Part shown: positions 49,385 to 63,200 of the stretch, piece by piece
How positions within the stretch are numbered: the stretch's first letter is position 1
Layout: every line of letters starts with the position of its first letter
Origin: Promerops cafer
Lineage: Eukaryota > Chordata > Aves > Passeriformes > Nectariniidae
Length of the DNA stretch: 64,000 nucleotides
Direction: 5' to 3'
Assembly: GCA_013398275.1 (NCBI GenBank)
Contig: VZSE01014381.1
Location: forward strand, 700,298 to 764,297
Translations under genes and position numbers: made by a program
Notes under the pieces: model-generated
The model's database searches: none
What the model was told of the DNA's origin: nothing
The model's input: the letters and a program-made list of their open reading frames with translations, nothing else

Positions 49385-51185
49385 TCACAAGAATGTAGTT
49401 GTTTTATTGTTCTGGTAACTTTAGCTGTCTCATACCTGCAGTGGTTTTTCCTGGGGGTAAGGATTAGTAAGCATGAAAAAACCAAATCCAGTAGCTTTCT
49501 GTCCATGTCTATGATCTGTGAATTGGTGTCAAGGGCCTGAGTGAAAGAATGGCTCTGGAGCAAAAGAAAGCAAAATTAATATACCTGTATGCATGTGTGT
49601 ACAGTACTTGAATTTTCTGGGAATTTCAGTAAGACTGCATTTTAATTTTTTCTTTTCCCACTTGCATTTCCCATCTTTCACCTATACTTGGGGGGAGTTA
49701 GTAAGACAGTAAAAAGAAGTGTTAAGGCAGCAATGGTTGGAGATCAGACCAGGGAACCAGAGGGGTAACACTGCTTGAAGGAACTGTTGTATAGTTCATG
49801 GATTTTGTTGTTTCCTTTCTTCCTGCAACTCAGCTGCTTTTCACAATACACTCCACAGTTATTACTCAGTACCTGGATATTCTTCCTTTGTGCAGCAGCA
49901 GAAAAGGCACCTAAGTAAAGGTGCCTCTGCCACAAAGCTTTAGAAGCCACTATGCAGATGTTTTTGTAGAATATGAATGCAGAAAATTCTCTCTCAAACA
50001 CTCTATCATCCACCCTGAGACACTGTGACATAGAGGACTTCATTATGATGCTTTACTAATAGAAAGACAATGATTACTTTATGGTAGTTGAGAAAACCCT
50101 GTTCTAACTAGTTTTGTGGCATCAGGCTTTAATTCAATCCCCAGATTCTCTCTCAACTGTGAATTTTTACTACTAACTTAGCTCAGGCTTGCTTTGTTAG
50201 TCTAAGCAATTTATGCTGTTCATCTTCCTCCTAGAGATTGCAACACCCTTTCCCAGTAAAGCAAACATTAGGTATTTCTAATCAATTTTTTTCTAGCTGT
50301 TCTACTGACAATACCACATGTAATTGATTGCCTACCATTTTTTCATTATTTGGTCCACTTTTTCTCTTGGGTAATTGAAATATATTGTTTGGCTGGACAC
50401 CTAACTTAGGTTACTTTGTATTTCTGGTGAAAATTCCTGCAGTAGAAAGACCAAGAAGAAAGTTTTATGCCTATAAACATAAGTCCATATCCTACACAGT
50501 AGCTCCTTTCTAATGTACTGGGAGTGCATATTCCTCCTGTTGTCACAGTCTAGGGTAAAGTGTGTTTGCCCAGCAAACTTTTACAGCCACTCAGTCACCA
50601 GAAAGCTTCTCACTGCACATGCTGATATCACCCATAAGGGGATTTTCTTACATGTTCCTTACTTGTTCTTTTTTCCTTCATTTTTTATTTTAAACCACAA
50701 CACTTTCTGCAAAGTCAAACACTAGCATTTAAGAATATTGGAATTAAGATGGTGCAGCCTTAATGATAAGCCATTGAACCTCACAGGAAAACACTGTAGA
50801 AAACACTGCAGGATTATAATTATGTCATGACCCTGTCCCTCCTTTCTTTAAACTTATGCTAGTCACATTTCTCATTATTCCTCATAAATAACTTGTAGTT
50901 TAAAAGTGTAAAAAACTTAATAAAAAACAGGCTATCACTCTCCCAGCCTTTTCTAACTATAGACCCTGCTTGTAAATGAAGCCCCCTTCATTCCCATGTA
51001 AATGAACAGACAGGATCACATAATGAAACACATCTTCCAGTTTAGAGTTTAATAGAAATGAGAGGGAGATAGAAGGTCTGAGCTGTACGTTCAGTAACAA
51101 CTTCAGTAAACCAAAGTAGTATTTGGGGCCTTTTTCCTATACTGCTCAAACCTGAGGCACTGAATTCCCATTATCTTGTTTCTTC
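49385..51185 (-). other. RMDN1: RMDN1 3' UTR and intergenic convergence zone
   Basis: No exon on either strand is supported here. It follows the RMDN1 stop on the - strand and is taken as 3' UTR plus possible short intergenic space. No repeat family recognised. Confidence 0.5.
49403..49408 (-). terminator. Candidate RMDN1 polyadenylation signal AATAAA (on - strand)
   Basis: TTTATT on the + strand reads AATAAA on the - strand. Predicted cleavage would fall near 49375-49393, overlapping the predicted WWP1 3' end. Another - strand hexamer lies near 50685. Confidence 0.4.
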
Positions 51186-51224
51186 TTATATAGAATTAAG
51201 CAGCTCCAAAGCTTCTTTCTGTAC
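51186..51224 (-). CDS. RMDN1: RMDN1 terminal coding exon (exon 10)
   Basis: 39 coding nt. Acceptor ttctttcag|GTACAG, encoding VQKEALELLNSI then TAA at 51188-51186. The human C-terminus is a few residues longer and diverged (LLTSFSEKN type). Confidence 0.88.
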   Translation of the reverse strand, partial: VQKEALELLNSI

Positions 51225-54200
51225 CTGAAAGAAATAAATGTAACATAACAGTCCCAGGCTCTTCTAGCAAAACTTCCCTACAAGCACCCAAATGTTTCCC
51301 TGCAGTTGTGTAAATTCAGAACAGTCCTAGGACAAGTCATTTTTCTTCCATAGTTTAAGATGCTCAATACTTGAAATAGGAATAAAACTCTTAAGCCAGT
51401 GTCTTCAGTGTAATTCACTTACTACATAAATGAAGTTTTTTTGTGTTGAATACAGATACAAGTTCTTGATTTGCTGCAGTCCAATAGTAGCATGCAGGAA
51501 GTTGTCCTACCTCTGACCATACCCAACCAGCCTAGGGTTTTCAACACTCTAGATAGCAACTTAAGAAGTGAGACTATTTCTGAGTCTGTTTGCCTAAGGT
51601 TTTTGGTTAAAACCGAATAAAATTTTAATATCATCTCTAACATTCATATTAAAACACCCTCCAACAACAAACCAAACAGCAAAAAAATCTCAACACCCTT
51701 TCTTCCCCCCTTTAAACCACAAAAAAACCTCCAACCCAAAAAACTTCTGGTAACGACATAGCAAGCCATGCAGACAGTGTAAGCCAGATACCTCTGAGTA
51801 TCTGCAGTAACAAATGTTCAGAAAACCTAGTTATGCTGAGACAATTCAAATGTCTTCACAGAGGCCAGTTTCGTTCATAGTGGACTATCAAGTCTAGTTC
51901 CCAATGAATTTTGCATTTTACACATTCACCCAGAGAATGCCTCGTTTCTCAGTTCAGCAGCTCTGCACCCCTCTAAGAGATCAGGAATTAGATGTCTGTA
52001 CCAGGAGGCCACAAGTAGCTGAAGCAGATCACCAATTTAACAATGTGGTTACTGCACAGAAATCACTCCTGACTATACTTTTCGTATGGTCCCTAAAGAA
52101 AGACAAGTTTTTGGGATCACTGGTTTCATGCGTGCCTCCAGCTACTAGTAACTGTCAGAAGAACTGACCAATTTCTTACTCACCTGAGACCACTACTCCT
52201 TAAGGCAATTAAATTCCTAAACATTGTGCAAGGCATTGAAGGCATGTAAGACTCGTATTTCCACTGAAAGATGTTACTAAAGGAACTCAGTTTTGGAAGA
52301 AACAGTTTGAGGCTTGCTAGCGATTCTACAGTGGGATTCTGAAACACAACCTCAGCAGTGTTTTTTCTGAGGTGTGAAATGCAAAATCCTACCAATGTAT
52401 TTCTTACTTTAGACATTCAGTGTGTTATATGGACATTCAGAATGTGCATCTCAACTGCAGCTTAATGCTAAATGAAATAGAGGTCAATCAACCATAAGAA
52501 AAATCAAATGGAAAGGAGGCTTTGTTAGTCCTGATGCTAACAGGATTTTTTTGGAAAGGTAACTGCAATTGCTTTGGTTTATACTGAATGCATTATCAGG
52601 TATGAACAAGTCAAATGGATTACCTCTCCTGGAAGTACTTTGAATGTTTAGGTAGGAAGCAGATGCCTACCCTCCAAACCAGAATCCTTCTGCACTGTTT
52701 CAAAGGGTAATTAAGTGACTCATGTTGTCTAGCACTGGAGATTTGCTGTCAAAGATACAGTACCTTAATTTATTTTATTCAGATCATCTGACTCTCTCCC
52801 TAGGTGCCTGGAAAGAACTGCAATATTAAGGTTTTGTTACATCTTGTTTTTTTCTTCCTTGTGTTCACATGACTCTGAGCTATTCCAAAATGTAATTCCT
52901 ACCTTACCCATTTCAGGCATAGGAAAGGTGAATGAATCTGTGTTCACACAGAAACAGGCTAGTGCAGGTGCCTGCCTGAACTTCAGCAACACAGCTAAGG
53001 CTGGGTCACTGTTAGCACTATGAAAGTACCATGAAGAAGCAAGAGTAACAGTTCTCTGCTATGAAGAAAACAGAGTATTTCCAACCACTGTTTTCAGAGG
53101 TGGCTTGTAACATACTGCAATTATTTGGTGTTGATGTGATTCTGAATTAAAGGTGCTGAACTCTAAGTTCCCCTGAGTTAATTTCATAAAACATTCCATG
53201 ATGTCATACATGTTGGATACAATATATGATTGTATGATTACAGTTCTTAACTTCCTACCTGTTTGTCCTCCTCTGTCTGTGCAGGATACTCCTTTGCTTT
53301 GCTTAACCACAAAAGAGCCATCTTCTTATTGTTTAACTTCAAGTATGTTTTCCCCAAATAGAGCAAATTTTTGCTGTAGAAATTTGGATCAGCTGCATAG
53401 AGACAGGAGAAAAGCTTTAGATGAGAATTAGCAGCATACTATACTTTGGTACTATACTTCGATACTTGTTTCAGAAAACATAGTTTGGCTTTGGATCAAA
53501 AGGAAGCTATTGTAAAATTTTCACTTGCTAGATTTTTGTCTCATAAACCATTATATTAACTAGCAGCTTGCTACTTAATATACTAAATGACACTAGATTC
53601 CTCACAAAGAGCAAAGCAGTGAGCTTAATGCATAGCAGCTTTGCTTTGCAGGTTTTGGGCTCTTCCGGACCTGGACCGTACAACAGGCAAAGCAACCAGC
53701 TTAGCAGGTATAGGCAAAGGAAAATAGGGCACATTTCCTAGCACATAAAGATACCAGCTTAGTTTTTGCTGCACAGAACAAAACTATTTACATCCACACT
53801 GAACATTTTTTAAAGAGAGATTTAAACCTTGCTTTTATAAAGCATCATTCATTATTAAACACTAATCTTGCCTGCTGTTCATAGCGCAGGCTTTCTCTAC
53901 TGCTGGATTTAAGGCCAGGTTTCAAAACATATGGAGGTGATTTGGAGGCAAGTTTTTGAGATGTAGTTCACTGTTCCAGTTCACAGCTGCATTACTTGAC
54001 ACTCGAGAAGGCACACTATGAGAGCCTTTCCTCTAATCTTCAATAATTTAACTATGTACAAATCTTTCATAGAACACTGTCTTCGCTTGCCTTCCTTTAT
54101 CTTTCAGCTAGTGAGTTTTGCTTATAGCTTCACTCCTGGAGAAATAACACGTTCATATTTTATTATATATCATGTGGACAGTTTAACTGTCAGACTGGCA

Positions 54201-57200
54201 CTCTGATCATAATACCTTCTGAAATAATAAAAGGTCTGCTTTTTCTGTTTTCTATTTAGAATACAGAGGGCTTTTGAACCTAAAGAAAATTCTGAAAAAG
54301 TAACACAGAATTCCCCTTTTTTATTTCTTCTGCCTCCCTGCGCTCCTGTTGAATTCCTTAGGGAAGAGTACTTTATTCTCAGGAAGGTACAAGTTTCACC
54401 TTAGTATTGACTCTGAAAAAATCTTCATGTTACACTGTAAGTGATGTATACTAGGTGTGAAACATACTTTAGTAGTTGTGTAACATACTTTAGTAGGTGT
54501 GTAACTTTTGAGTATCTCTGATAAAATGTTCCAATGTAACAGTCCAGTGTGCTGACTGGCACCACCACATTTATCAGCTGATCATATGCTACTGTTTTGG
54601 GTTTGGTGGCTACAGTTATTAAGGTATTACTGATAACTAGAGGTTTACTGGAAGTCATCAATCCTAAAAGATATTTTTCAGTCAAAACAAGCCATAAGTT
54701 TTACCTTCTTCTGCCATGTGGAAGTAACGAAGAGCCTGTAAAAGACAAAGTTGTATTCTTTAAAGTGGAGAATAAACTCAACACAATAGTCAAACTAAAG
54801 CCTTATGCACATACCTGAAGAAGGAGTTCCTGTACATGATCTTATTTTTAGTAATTCAGCATGCTACTGACGTACAATTAGATTTTACATCATCCCAAAA
54901 GAACTAGTACTTAGCCAACTATCCCCCTACCACTTTTTCTGTAAGTGTAGTATTTCCTATTTATCCTACCAAACTGGATTGTTTTTTTTTCAATTCAACT
55001 TGTCAAGATAAATTTTGAATTTTTTTTGTACTATCCAGCACATCTGCAGCTTTCCCCATCCATTTCTCATGTATAAATTTAATAGATGAAACAAATATTA
55101 TGATTTGGGTCATTAAGAAATATTTGAGAGAGAACTAACTACCACAGAGCACCAGTTAGTAACCTCTTACATGAGGATAAACATCTATGATATACACATA
55201 TTTTCAGTAAGTTTCCCATCCAGTACATTTGAAATTTCAGTCCATCCCCACCTTTTCCTAATGGTAGTAGGGGGAGGGAGAAAGCTGTCACAGAACTTGA
55301 AAGTGTGGATGCATCTACAAAACAGATTTTGTACTGAAACTGCAGAAATCTTACCAGTGTAAGTTTGCTTCTTCAGTGAGTTTAAGTGCTACAGAACTGA
55401 ATTCTGGGACTGGCATTATTCCGGTAGTATTTGAAATCCTGGCTGACACTTTGTATTCTTCTGAGAGCGGTTTTTCAGCAAAACTTACAAGCTTGACATG
55501 TCATTAAGGAGTTCTATTTCTTTTTCAAAAAGCTCATAAATTGCTTTCTGTGTAACAGCAAGCAGCCTGCTACAATTACTTTCTAGTGACTCCTGCCCCA
55601 GCTTTAAGAGAACAAAACAGTTATTGGTTGCTCTACACAAACAAAGATTAGAACAGCTGCACCAAACTTCTCTTTTACCAATTTAATTGTCAGCTTCTAT
55701 ATATGTATAGGTGTTTAAATAAGATGCACACTGGTTTAAACACACACAATTTTAGACACACTATTTTAAAGGATAAACATCTGGATAGTACATTTTAGGG
55801 TGTATGACAGCAGGAATCTTCATAGAAAAGAGGAACAAAAGTACTTTCAACTGAAAAAACCCCACACCATATGTGGCCAGAGAATGAAAGGGTATTTGTT
55901 CATCTTAAGTAACAAAATGAGCTATTGTTTTTTGCATTTAATGTAAGGGGACAAATTCTATTAGAACAAGCAAAAAAGTACATGGCATAACACCACCATC
56001 TAAATCATCAGCACTGGACTAGGACAGACAGTTATCTGTAACAGAGCACAACAGTAAATACAAGCTAAGTTACATATAGTTTATTATTTTTCCTCATGCA
56101 AAAACTACATGAAATAATTTACACTATTCTGTGTGTGCTACAGCTGAAGAAAATTAAAGGTTTTTATGTTTTTAGATACCCCTCACTCTCCTGTTATATT
56201 CTCATTTTATTATTGATAGTTGTAAACTCACAATTCCATGCTTATTCCATAATCAGAGGTCAGCTTTGTCAGAAAAATAAGTAAAAAGTGTATCATCAAC
56301 TTTGTGGGGGGAATAACAATCTGTGAAATATTTTCATACTGTACCTCTTGAAACGTGGAGGTTGGTGGTGTGGCAAACAGCGTTGCAGCTATTTTTCTTT
56401 GGTACCATGGCATCTCAGCAAAGGAGTAACACCTGAAGGAAAAAAAAACATTTATATCTGCCTTTCACATTTCTCTTGTTTTCGAGCAACAGTCTCAGAA
56501 TTGTTGTTGGACATAAAAACTGGATGTCATAATTGTTGATTCCAAGAGTCAAAACTGCAGACACACTGCAAGTTCTATAAGTATGTTCCTACATCTGTAA
56601 GTGAAAATAGCAAGATGTCTGAAGCTGCTACTAAAGCAGTTTTGGTGTGTATTTTACTGGGAACTAACTACATTAGCTAAAACTGGGACAATTACTAAGC
56701 ATGAGACAGATTTTGAGCTTGAATGATTTTAGTGATTTATGTGTATTTTGTTCTAATGTATTTGCAAAAGCAGCACAACTGAGTAATATCATTGCCTTAC
56801 CTCAACACTACTTTGCTTTTCTCAATTATTAATATAAAGTAGATCTGCAGTACATTCCTGAGACTCTGATCTATAAGAATGAAAATAAATTCAAGAATCA
56901 AACCACTGTGCTCTAGGCTAAGTCACGCTATGCTGGTTTTCCATCTACTAAATAACACAGGTAATCAATCAGTCACCTATCTTATTGGTGCTGGAAGGAT
57001 TAAACATTTTTATTGAAGTACTTCAAGTGCACAGAACATTCTGGGTGCAGACATTAAACAATGATATTCCTCACTTTAGTCTCCCACAATGAGATTACGA
57101 TTGTTACACACTGTGTAAACTATTTTACACAAGCATTCTAGAGGAGGTGAAAAATTAGTAACTGTAAATGTTTGGAGGACAGGGACAAGGCATGGAATAC

Positions 57201-60200
57201 ACAGCTGGAGTTGAAATTCTGTCATTAGATGTGCCTTATCAGAAAGAGATTCAGTTCAGGACAGATTAGAAAGAGAAAAGAGAAAAATACTCATGAACTG
57301 GCTGATACTAAACGCCAGTTTCAGATCAAGATGGCTCTGGAATTCAGTAATCAGTACATTTAAATATACAACATGGGAATATTTTAGATCCAAAAGCAGT
57401 ATTAATCTAACATTTCTGATCATCTAATTTTCCTTGAAAACAATGTCTTAAGTGCTCTCCAGAGCAAGCTTCCTATCTCAAAACAGAGAGGCTTAGTCCA
57501 TTGGTAGCATATACTTCTGCTTAAAAATCTGGACTATTGCAATTGTTAGATCATGTGGGAATGAATGGTGGATGCTGAAGTTTCTGAAAAAAGACTCTGG
57601 AGCAGTAGATTATAATTTTCTTTGATACTTAGGACCCAAAAAACCCATAGAAAAATTGACTGTGGGTTTAGTATTTTTTTAAGCTGAAAATACATTGCCT
57701 TTCTTTATTTTCAATCTCTCAATCTTACAATAGAGATCTCTGGTAAAACAATGTAACACCTTTGGTCTTTTTCAGACAAATAACCAGAAGTGCTGTCTGG
57801 AGTCTCTCACTAACACATAAATGATATTGCTTTCCATCACACCACTTGCATAGAATACTCTGGTTAGTATGGAAAGTTTTATTTCCAGACCATTTGCCTG
57901 CTATGTTACAGTAATTCTTAGTATCATTATCACTGAGCAGTAAATTAAATTTCAGTGATTTTTGGTTAATACATATGCATTTATAAGCTCCCTTTATTTA
58001 ATGTAACTTTTAAAATACTGTATCCTGACAGATAGTAACAGAAATATTTTAGGAATACATCTCATTTTTGATAGCTTTTCAGGGATTGTATTAAGTTGCA
58101 GCCATCACTGACATTTAACGTAAAGTCAGTGCTGAGTTTTGACTTCATTCATACTCCACAACAAAATGAGCTACTACTTGCTATCACTGATGCCCTCTAT
58201 GGATTCTATGAAGCAAACTTAACAGCTGAAAAAGGAGTTTTTAAGAGTTGCATACAAATAAATTAAATGAACAATTATTTTTCATCTTTTTCAACTGCAT
58301 AAGAATTAATAGCTAGACTTTTTCAAGGCATGACGTCCTGTATTTGTTCAGTATGTGTTCATGCTTGCATCAATTACAAGTACATTCTAAATTATTTCAA
58401 GCAGTTCTGCAATTCACGCAAGATATTTTATACTCTTGCATTTTTCTGTGCCATGTGCTAACTTTAGTTTGAAAATACATCTTACCAAATCCCTATAAGA
58501 TGAATTGTAGTAGCATCTTTTGGATTCAGTTCAATGGCTCTCTGGTGCGGGTAGAAAAAAACAACACAATATGTAAAGAAGTTGTTCTGACACATGGATT
58601 AGAATACATAAAAATAGACTTGTTAGCCTACTGTTAATTAAACCAGACTGTGGTGTGTAGTATTTCAAGGCAACACACTATTTATTCAGTGCACGACCTA
58701 ATCAGCTCACCTCCAAAAATTTGATGACACTGACAGATGTCTAAGCACTTCTCTTTAGTAGGTTATTAAAAGTTGCATTTGAGACTTGGCATGTTCAGAT
58801 TCTGATATAATCTCTGATGATATGAAATCAGTAGTTCTTTATCTTCTCCAGTATTTGTCCTTTACTGTTACATAATCCACAGTTAAAAGGACAGCCACAC
58901 TGCCATTTCCCTACATCACAGTTACAACTGATCTAGTCTTAAGAGGTGTCTAAAGCACTTTTGCTATTTCAAGACTGCCATCCAAAGCAACTTAGTTTAC
59001 TGCAGGAGAGAATTTGTACTCCTTGTTTCTGGGGCATTTCTGGAGCATATGTCACAGTAACCCAAAAACCAAGTCATTACTAGGAAGTCTGCACAGAAGT
59101 ATGCTTTCAATATTTCACCAAAGATTTGTTACCAGCTGTCACAATCTACATACTGCACACATTAATCTTGTCATATGCCAAACACTGCATTACCTGGAAA
59201 TGCTCTTTGATGATAACAGCATTTCCAATTTTAGTCTTGATTCCTTCATAGTCTCCAACATCACTGAGGCAAATTCCATACCACTGTAATTCAAATTACA
59301 AAAATAAAACATTTAATACAGCACTATATTAACAGTACATTTTATAAACTTGCAACCAGAACAGCTGCCCCTACCACAAATGATAACAAACAATAAGTAT
59401 TTGTTGTGAACAGCTCAATCAACATGAGAGTAAGCTGCTGGTCTGCATGTGTAAAGGGAATCAATGTCCTCTCCTGATCCAAGATACCAAGGCAAGTGCC
59501 TACATTTTGCTACCTCTTTGCCTGTGAGAAAAGCAGCACCAAAACAAAAAAAAGAGGGCAGAATGCAGCAGGGCCTGAAATATTTCTGGTGAAACTCTAC
59601 AGAGCCCAGAGAAGGCATGCTGAATATGGGATGTACCACATTTTTAAGGCTAAATTGGGGCAGGAGGAGCTGATTACATCAGCTGTTATCACCCTGATCA
59701 GTCACTTCTTTCCATGGTCCTGCACACACTGAATGTTTCTGCTTCCCAAGAGGAAGTTTACCTGGAAAAGTCTGAACTCAGATCTTTCAAAAACGTTAGG
59801 AAAAAGTCTCATTCATTCTCAACTGCAAAGTTACATTATGCTCAAGTTTCCTAAAACAGCACAATGACATTTGTTCTGTTTTCTGTAAGCAGAAATCAAC
59901 AAGATTTCAGTTATTTTGCATGGCTCACCTTGTGTGCTGCAAAATTTGATTCATTTTTTTCAAGTGCCTTTTTTGCATACTCCAGGGAGTCATATGTCAG
60001 TTGTCTCTTCTCCTCTGCAGAAGTACTACCAAGCTGAGCCAGATCCCGTGATGACCGTGCCAGCCGCCATAACAACTCTGCATCATCGCTGGTTAGGAAC
60101 AGAAACACTGATGGTTTAAAGCAATCAGGGAAACAAAGCAAAAAAGGAGTCTTTTAAAGTAGATCTCAAGTGGGTGACAGGACAACAGTGAATCATCTGT

Positions 60201-63200
60201 CATGCTATGCTGTGTACAACCCTAAGGTAACAAACAGCAAATGAAAACACACTATTATACACTGTCTGACAATATAAAGCAAACACATCTGCAGGAAAGG
60301 TTTTTGTTTTCTCAAAAAGATAGAGCTTTAAGAAACCCCAATGGTACTACTCAAAACACCAGAAGGAAAAGGAGGGCTGCTCTCTTCTTAGCTGGACGGT
60401 ATTTTTTCCACTGATTTGTGTTGATGTTTACTTGGAATACTTAAATCATTATGCATTTTTTTTTCCTCTAATTGTACTTAAATTAATAAATTCTTCCTAG
60501 AAAAACAGTGAAAAAAATACAGATTAGCTGTACCACCAGCACATAAACCTGTACATTTAGGTATTTATTAATATCACTTTATCAAATGGTGTATTGTAGG
60601 TTATAGTCCAAGCTTAAGGATATTAAGTTTTATTTTGTAAACATACTGCTTTGGAACACTGCTTACACTTCATTATACTTTAGATAACTACCATTGGCTT
60701 ACTAATTTAATAAGAGACTTTAGAGTCTTTCAGAATTTTGCAGTGTATTTTAAGGGATTCTTAGAGTAATAAAACAAACAACTGTGACTGAAAAACTTGA
60801 GGGTTAACCCTCACCTTCTACAACTATCAGTTCTTTCTTCATTCAGTTTTCCATTAGGAGGAAAAAGATCACAAGTCCTTCTTCCCTACTTACATAAGGG
60901 TGAAAAACAGGCTCTGCAGCATTCCACAGTGAGAATACTGGTTGCAAAACTGATACAGAAGAGCACAGGAAAGAAGCCACAGTAATGTCCCAAGGCAGTG
61001 AAGTACCTGTTTTTATGCTGAACCAACAACCGATACAGCTTTTCAGTTTCTCCACTCCCATACAGGTAGTCTGCTTGTTCTATCACATCTTCCACTTATG
61101 AAGGAATTAAAATTGGGGAAACAGAAGGACAAATTATAGTTAATTAGGACATTATCACCAAAACCAAAGAGCAAGACAACCTAGCTGAAAATGATGTAGC
61201 TCATTTTTAGGCCATCATTTCAAACTTACAAGCACAGCAGGACTGAGTAAGCAACACGTACAATGCACAATGAGGATGACAATCGGTGCCTCTCCAGTGA
61301 AACTACAACAGCTTTCACCCAGACAGCTTTGGTTGCTAGACAGATTTAACATTCCAAGGTTTCTTTCTCAGTGCATCAGACTACTAGAAATAAATTATTT
61401 TTAACTTGTGAAAATGGCAGAAAAGAAAAAAAAAATGTATGGAAAATGGATGAGGACAGCAAGTACAACAGAGAGTTGAGAGTAACAAAGTCCCTTCATT
61501 AGTATATGCAGAGAATTTAAATCTTACAATAACAATGAAAAAAACCCCAACTTTTAAAAATATTCTTCATTCTCAATGTGGCTCCACAGTTTTGCCAGAA
61601 CATTACTGCAGTTTGAGTGGGTCCCATTATTTACTCACAAGCCAAAACAAAACACTGCTTAAAGGTTTTCTGACTGAAGTCCTTAGGCTTTTCCCAAATA
61701 CAACCCCCAAAAAATGCAATTAATCTACCAAAACTCCTGTGTGTTCAAGATACTAATAGAAAAAATAGTTTTGAAAATCAGAATTGGCTTTCTAGACTAT
61801 CAATTTATGAACTAAGTACCATTATTTTTATAATACTTTCCTTTTCTAGAAAATACTCTGAAACACAACAGTGGTGGGGGAATGTAATTTCCCCAACTGA
61901 ATGAATATAATAATATATAAATAAATATAGTACTTGGAAAAGCATACAGGAAACAACTATCAAACACCACATTATAAAGGATTATAGCATGAAAAAAGGA
62001 TGGAATTAGAAGGAAAAACACCCAAAGGGAAGCAGATGGGTAATTTTGTTGACATATGTTACTGTACAGGAGAAGAACAAACTTCAAGTTTACTCTCCTA
62101 CCAACATTAAAGCATTAAAAAATTATCTTTTAAGTCAAAAGATAATTTGACTTAATGTCTCATTTTTTACAGACCTTTTACCTATGTTTATTGTCTCTTT
62201 GGTATTACTCCCGGGTCCATGATCAAACTTGGAAAAATAAGCTCTAACCCCTTTCATAAAAATTAATCATGTTTATAAGGTTTCCTTTTTCAAGTTACCT
62301 ACTAAATATGGTAGCCACATTTAAAGTCAGCACAGTTTTCTTTACAGAAGAAGCAAAACATTGAAGGCTACTGACCAAAAAAGCTTCCTCTTCAACTTAA
62401 AAAGATCCTAGAATATAAATCAATGCATTCTGGATAATTTTTAACCTTGCTGTCTCTAAATGTCTTCTTTCAACCCTTTCAAAGATGAGATAATGGACTA
62501 TGTGGACTTTGAATTTTAGTGTTCAGAATGAGCTTCATGGTACATCTTCAGTGTGATCTTCACTAAACAGTTACATTTGCTTGCTGACCTGAACACTACT
62601 AACATACCTAATGACTAAATGCTCAAAACTCAAAACTTCTGAATGCATTTCCCACAAGGTGTTTTATGCAAATTATTATACTTTTATTACTTCATAGTAT
62701 TTTTCAGGTATTTCTATTTTACCCTTATTTTCACCATATTTATTACATATCTTGTATAGAAAGCCCATTGGCATTGCTTTTCTTGGCAATGTAAATGTCA
62801 GATTCACGTGGGAGCAGTGAAAAGACCAAAGGCAACTAAGCAGTGTTATTTATGTTCCTCATGAGAAATGATGAATTCTTTATTCCTTATTATTATGATT
62901 TCTTAATTGTGTACTGAGTAGCTATTTCAAATCTATTCACTGATGCTCCTTCTACTATAGCACATGAAACAGCTCCTTATCCATTCAAAAATTTATTATC
63001 TGAATTTTTATTTCTATTTGCATAAATACCTAAGATGTTCCTCTTTTTGAGACACAGAGAAACAGGTTACCTGAACTGGCTACCTCAACTGTGCAGTGAG
63101 CACATACCCAGTTTAGGCTCCTTCTCCTTTCAGTCAGGCTTACTCTGAAAATCCTTATTTAGACAGACAAGTTTTAAGTCTGCAACAATATCCCCTTTTA

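Larger units (their letters stand above)
47308..49395 (+). other. WWP1: WWP1 3' UTR (extent inferred)
   Basis: Non-coding sequence after the stop. AATAAA hexamers on the + strand lie at 47341, 47910, 48108, 48358 and 49367, so several 3' ends are possible. Also present are an AT dinucleotide-like run (47555-47592), a poly-T run (about 48165-48190) and a strong hairpin (48442-48479). The true end needs transcript data. Confidence 0.6.

Noticed and set aside
59496..60119. + strand frames opposite RMDN1 exon 4 and its intron
   Set aside because: They are shadows of the true - strand exon, with no independent support.
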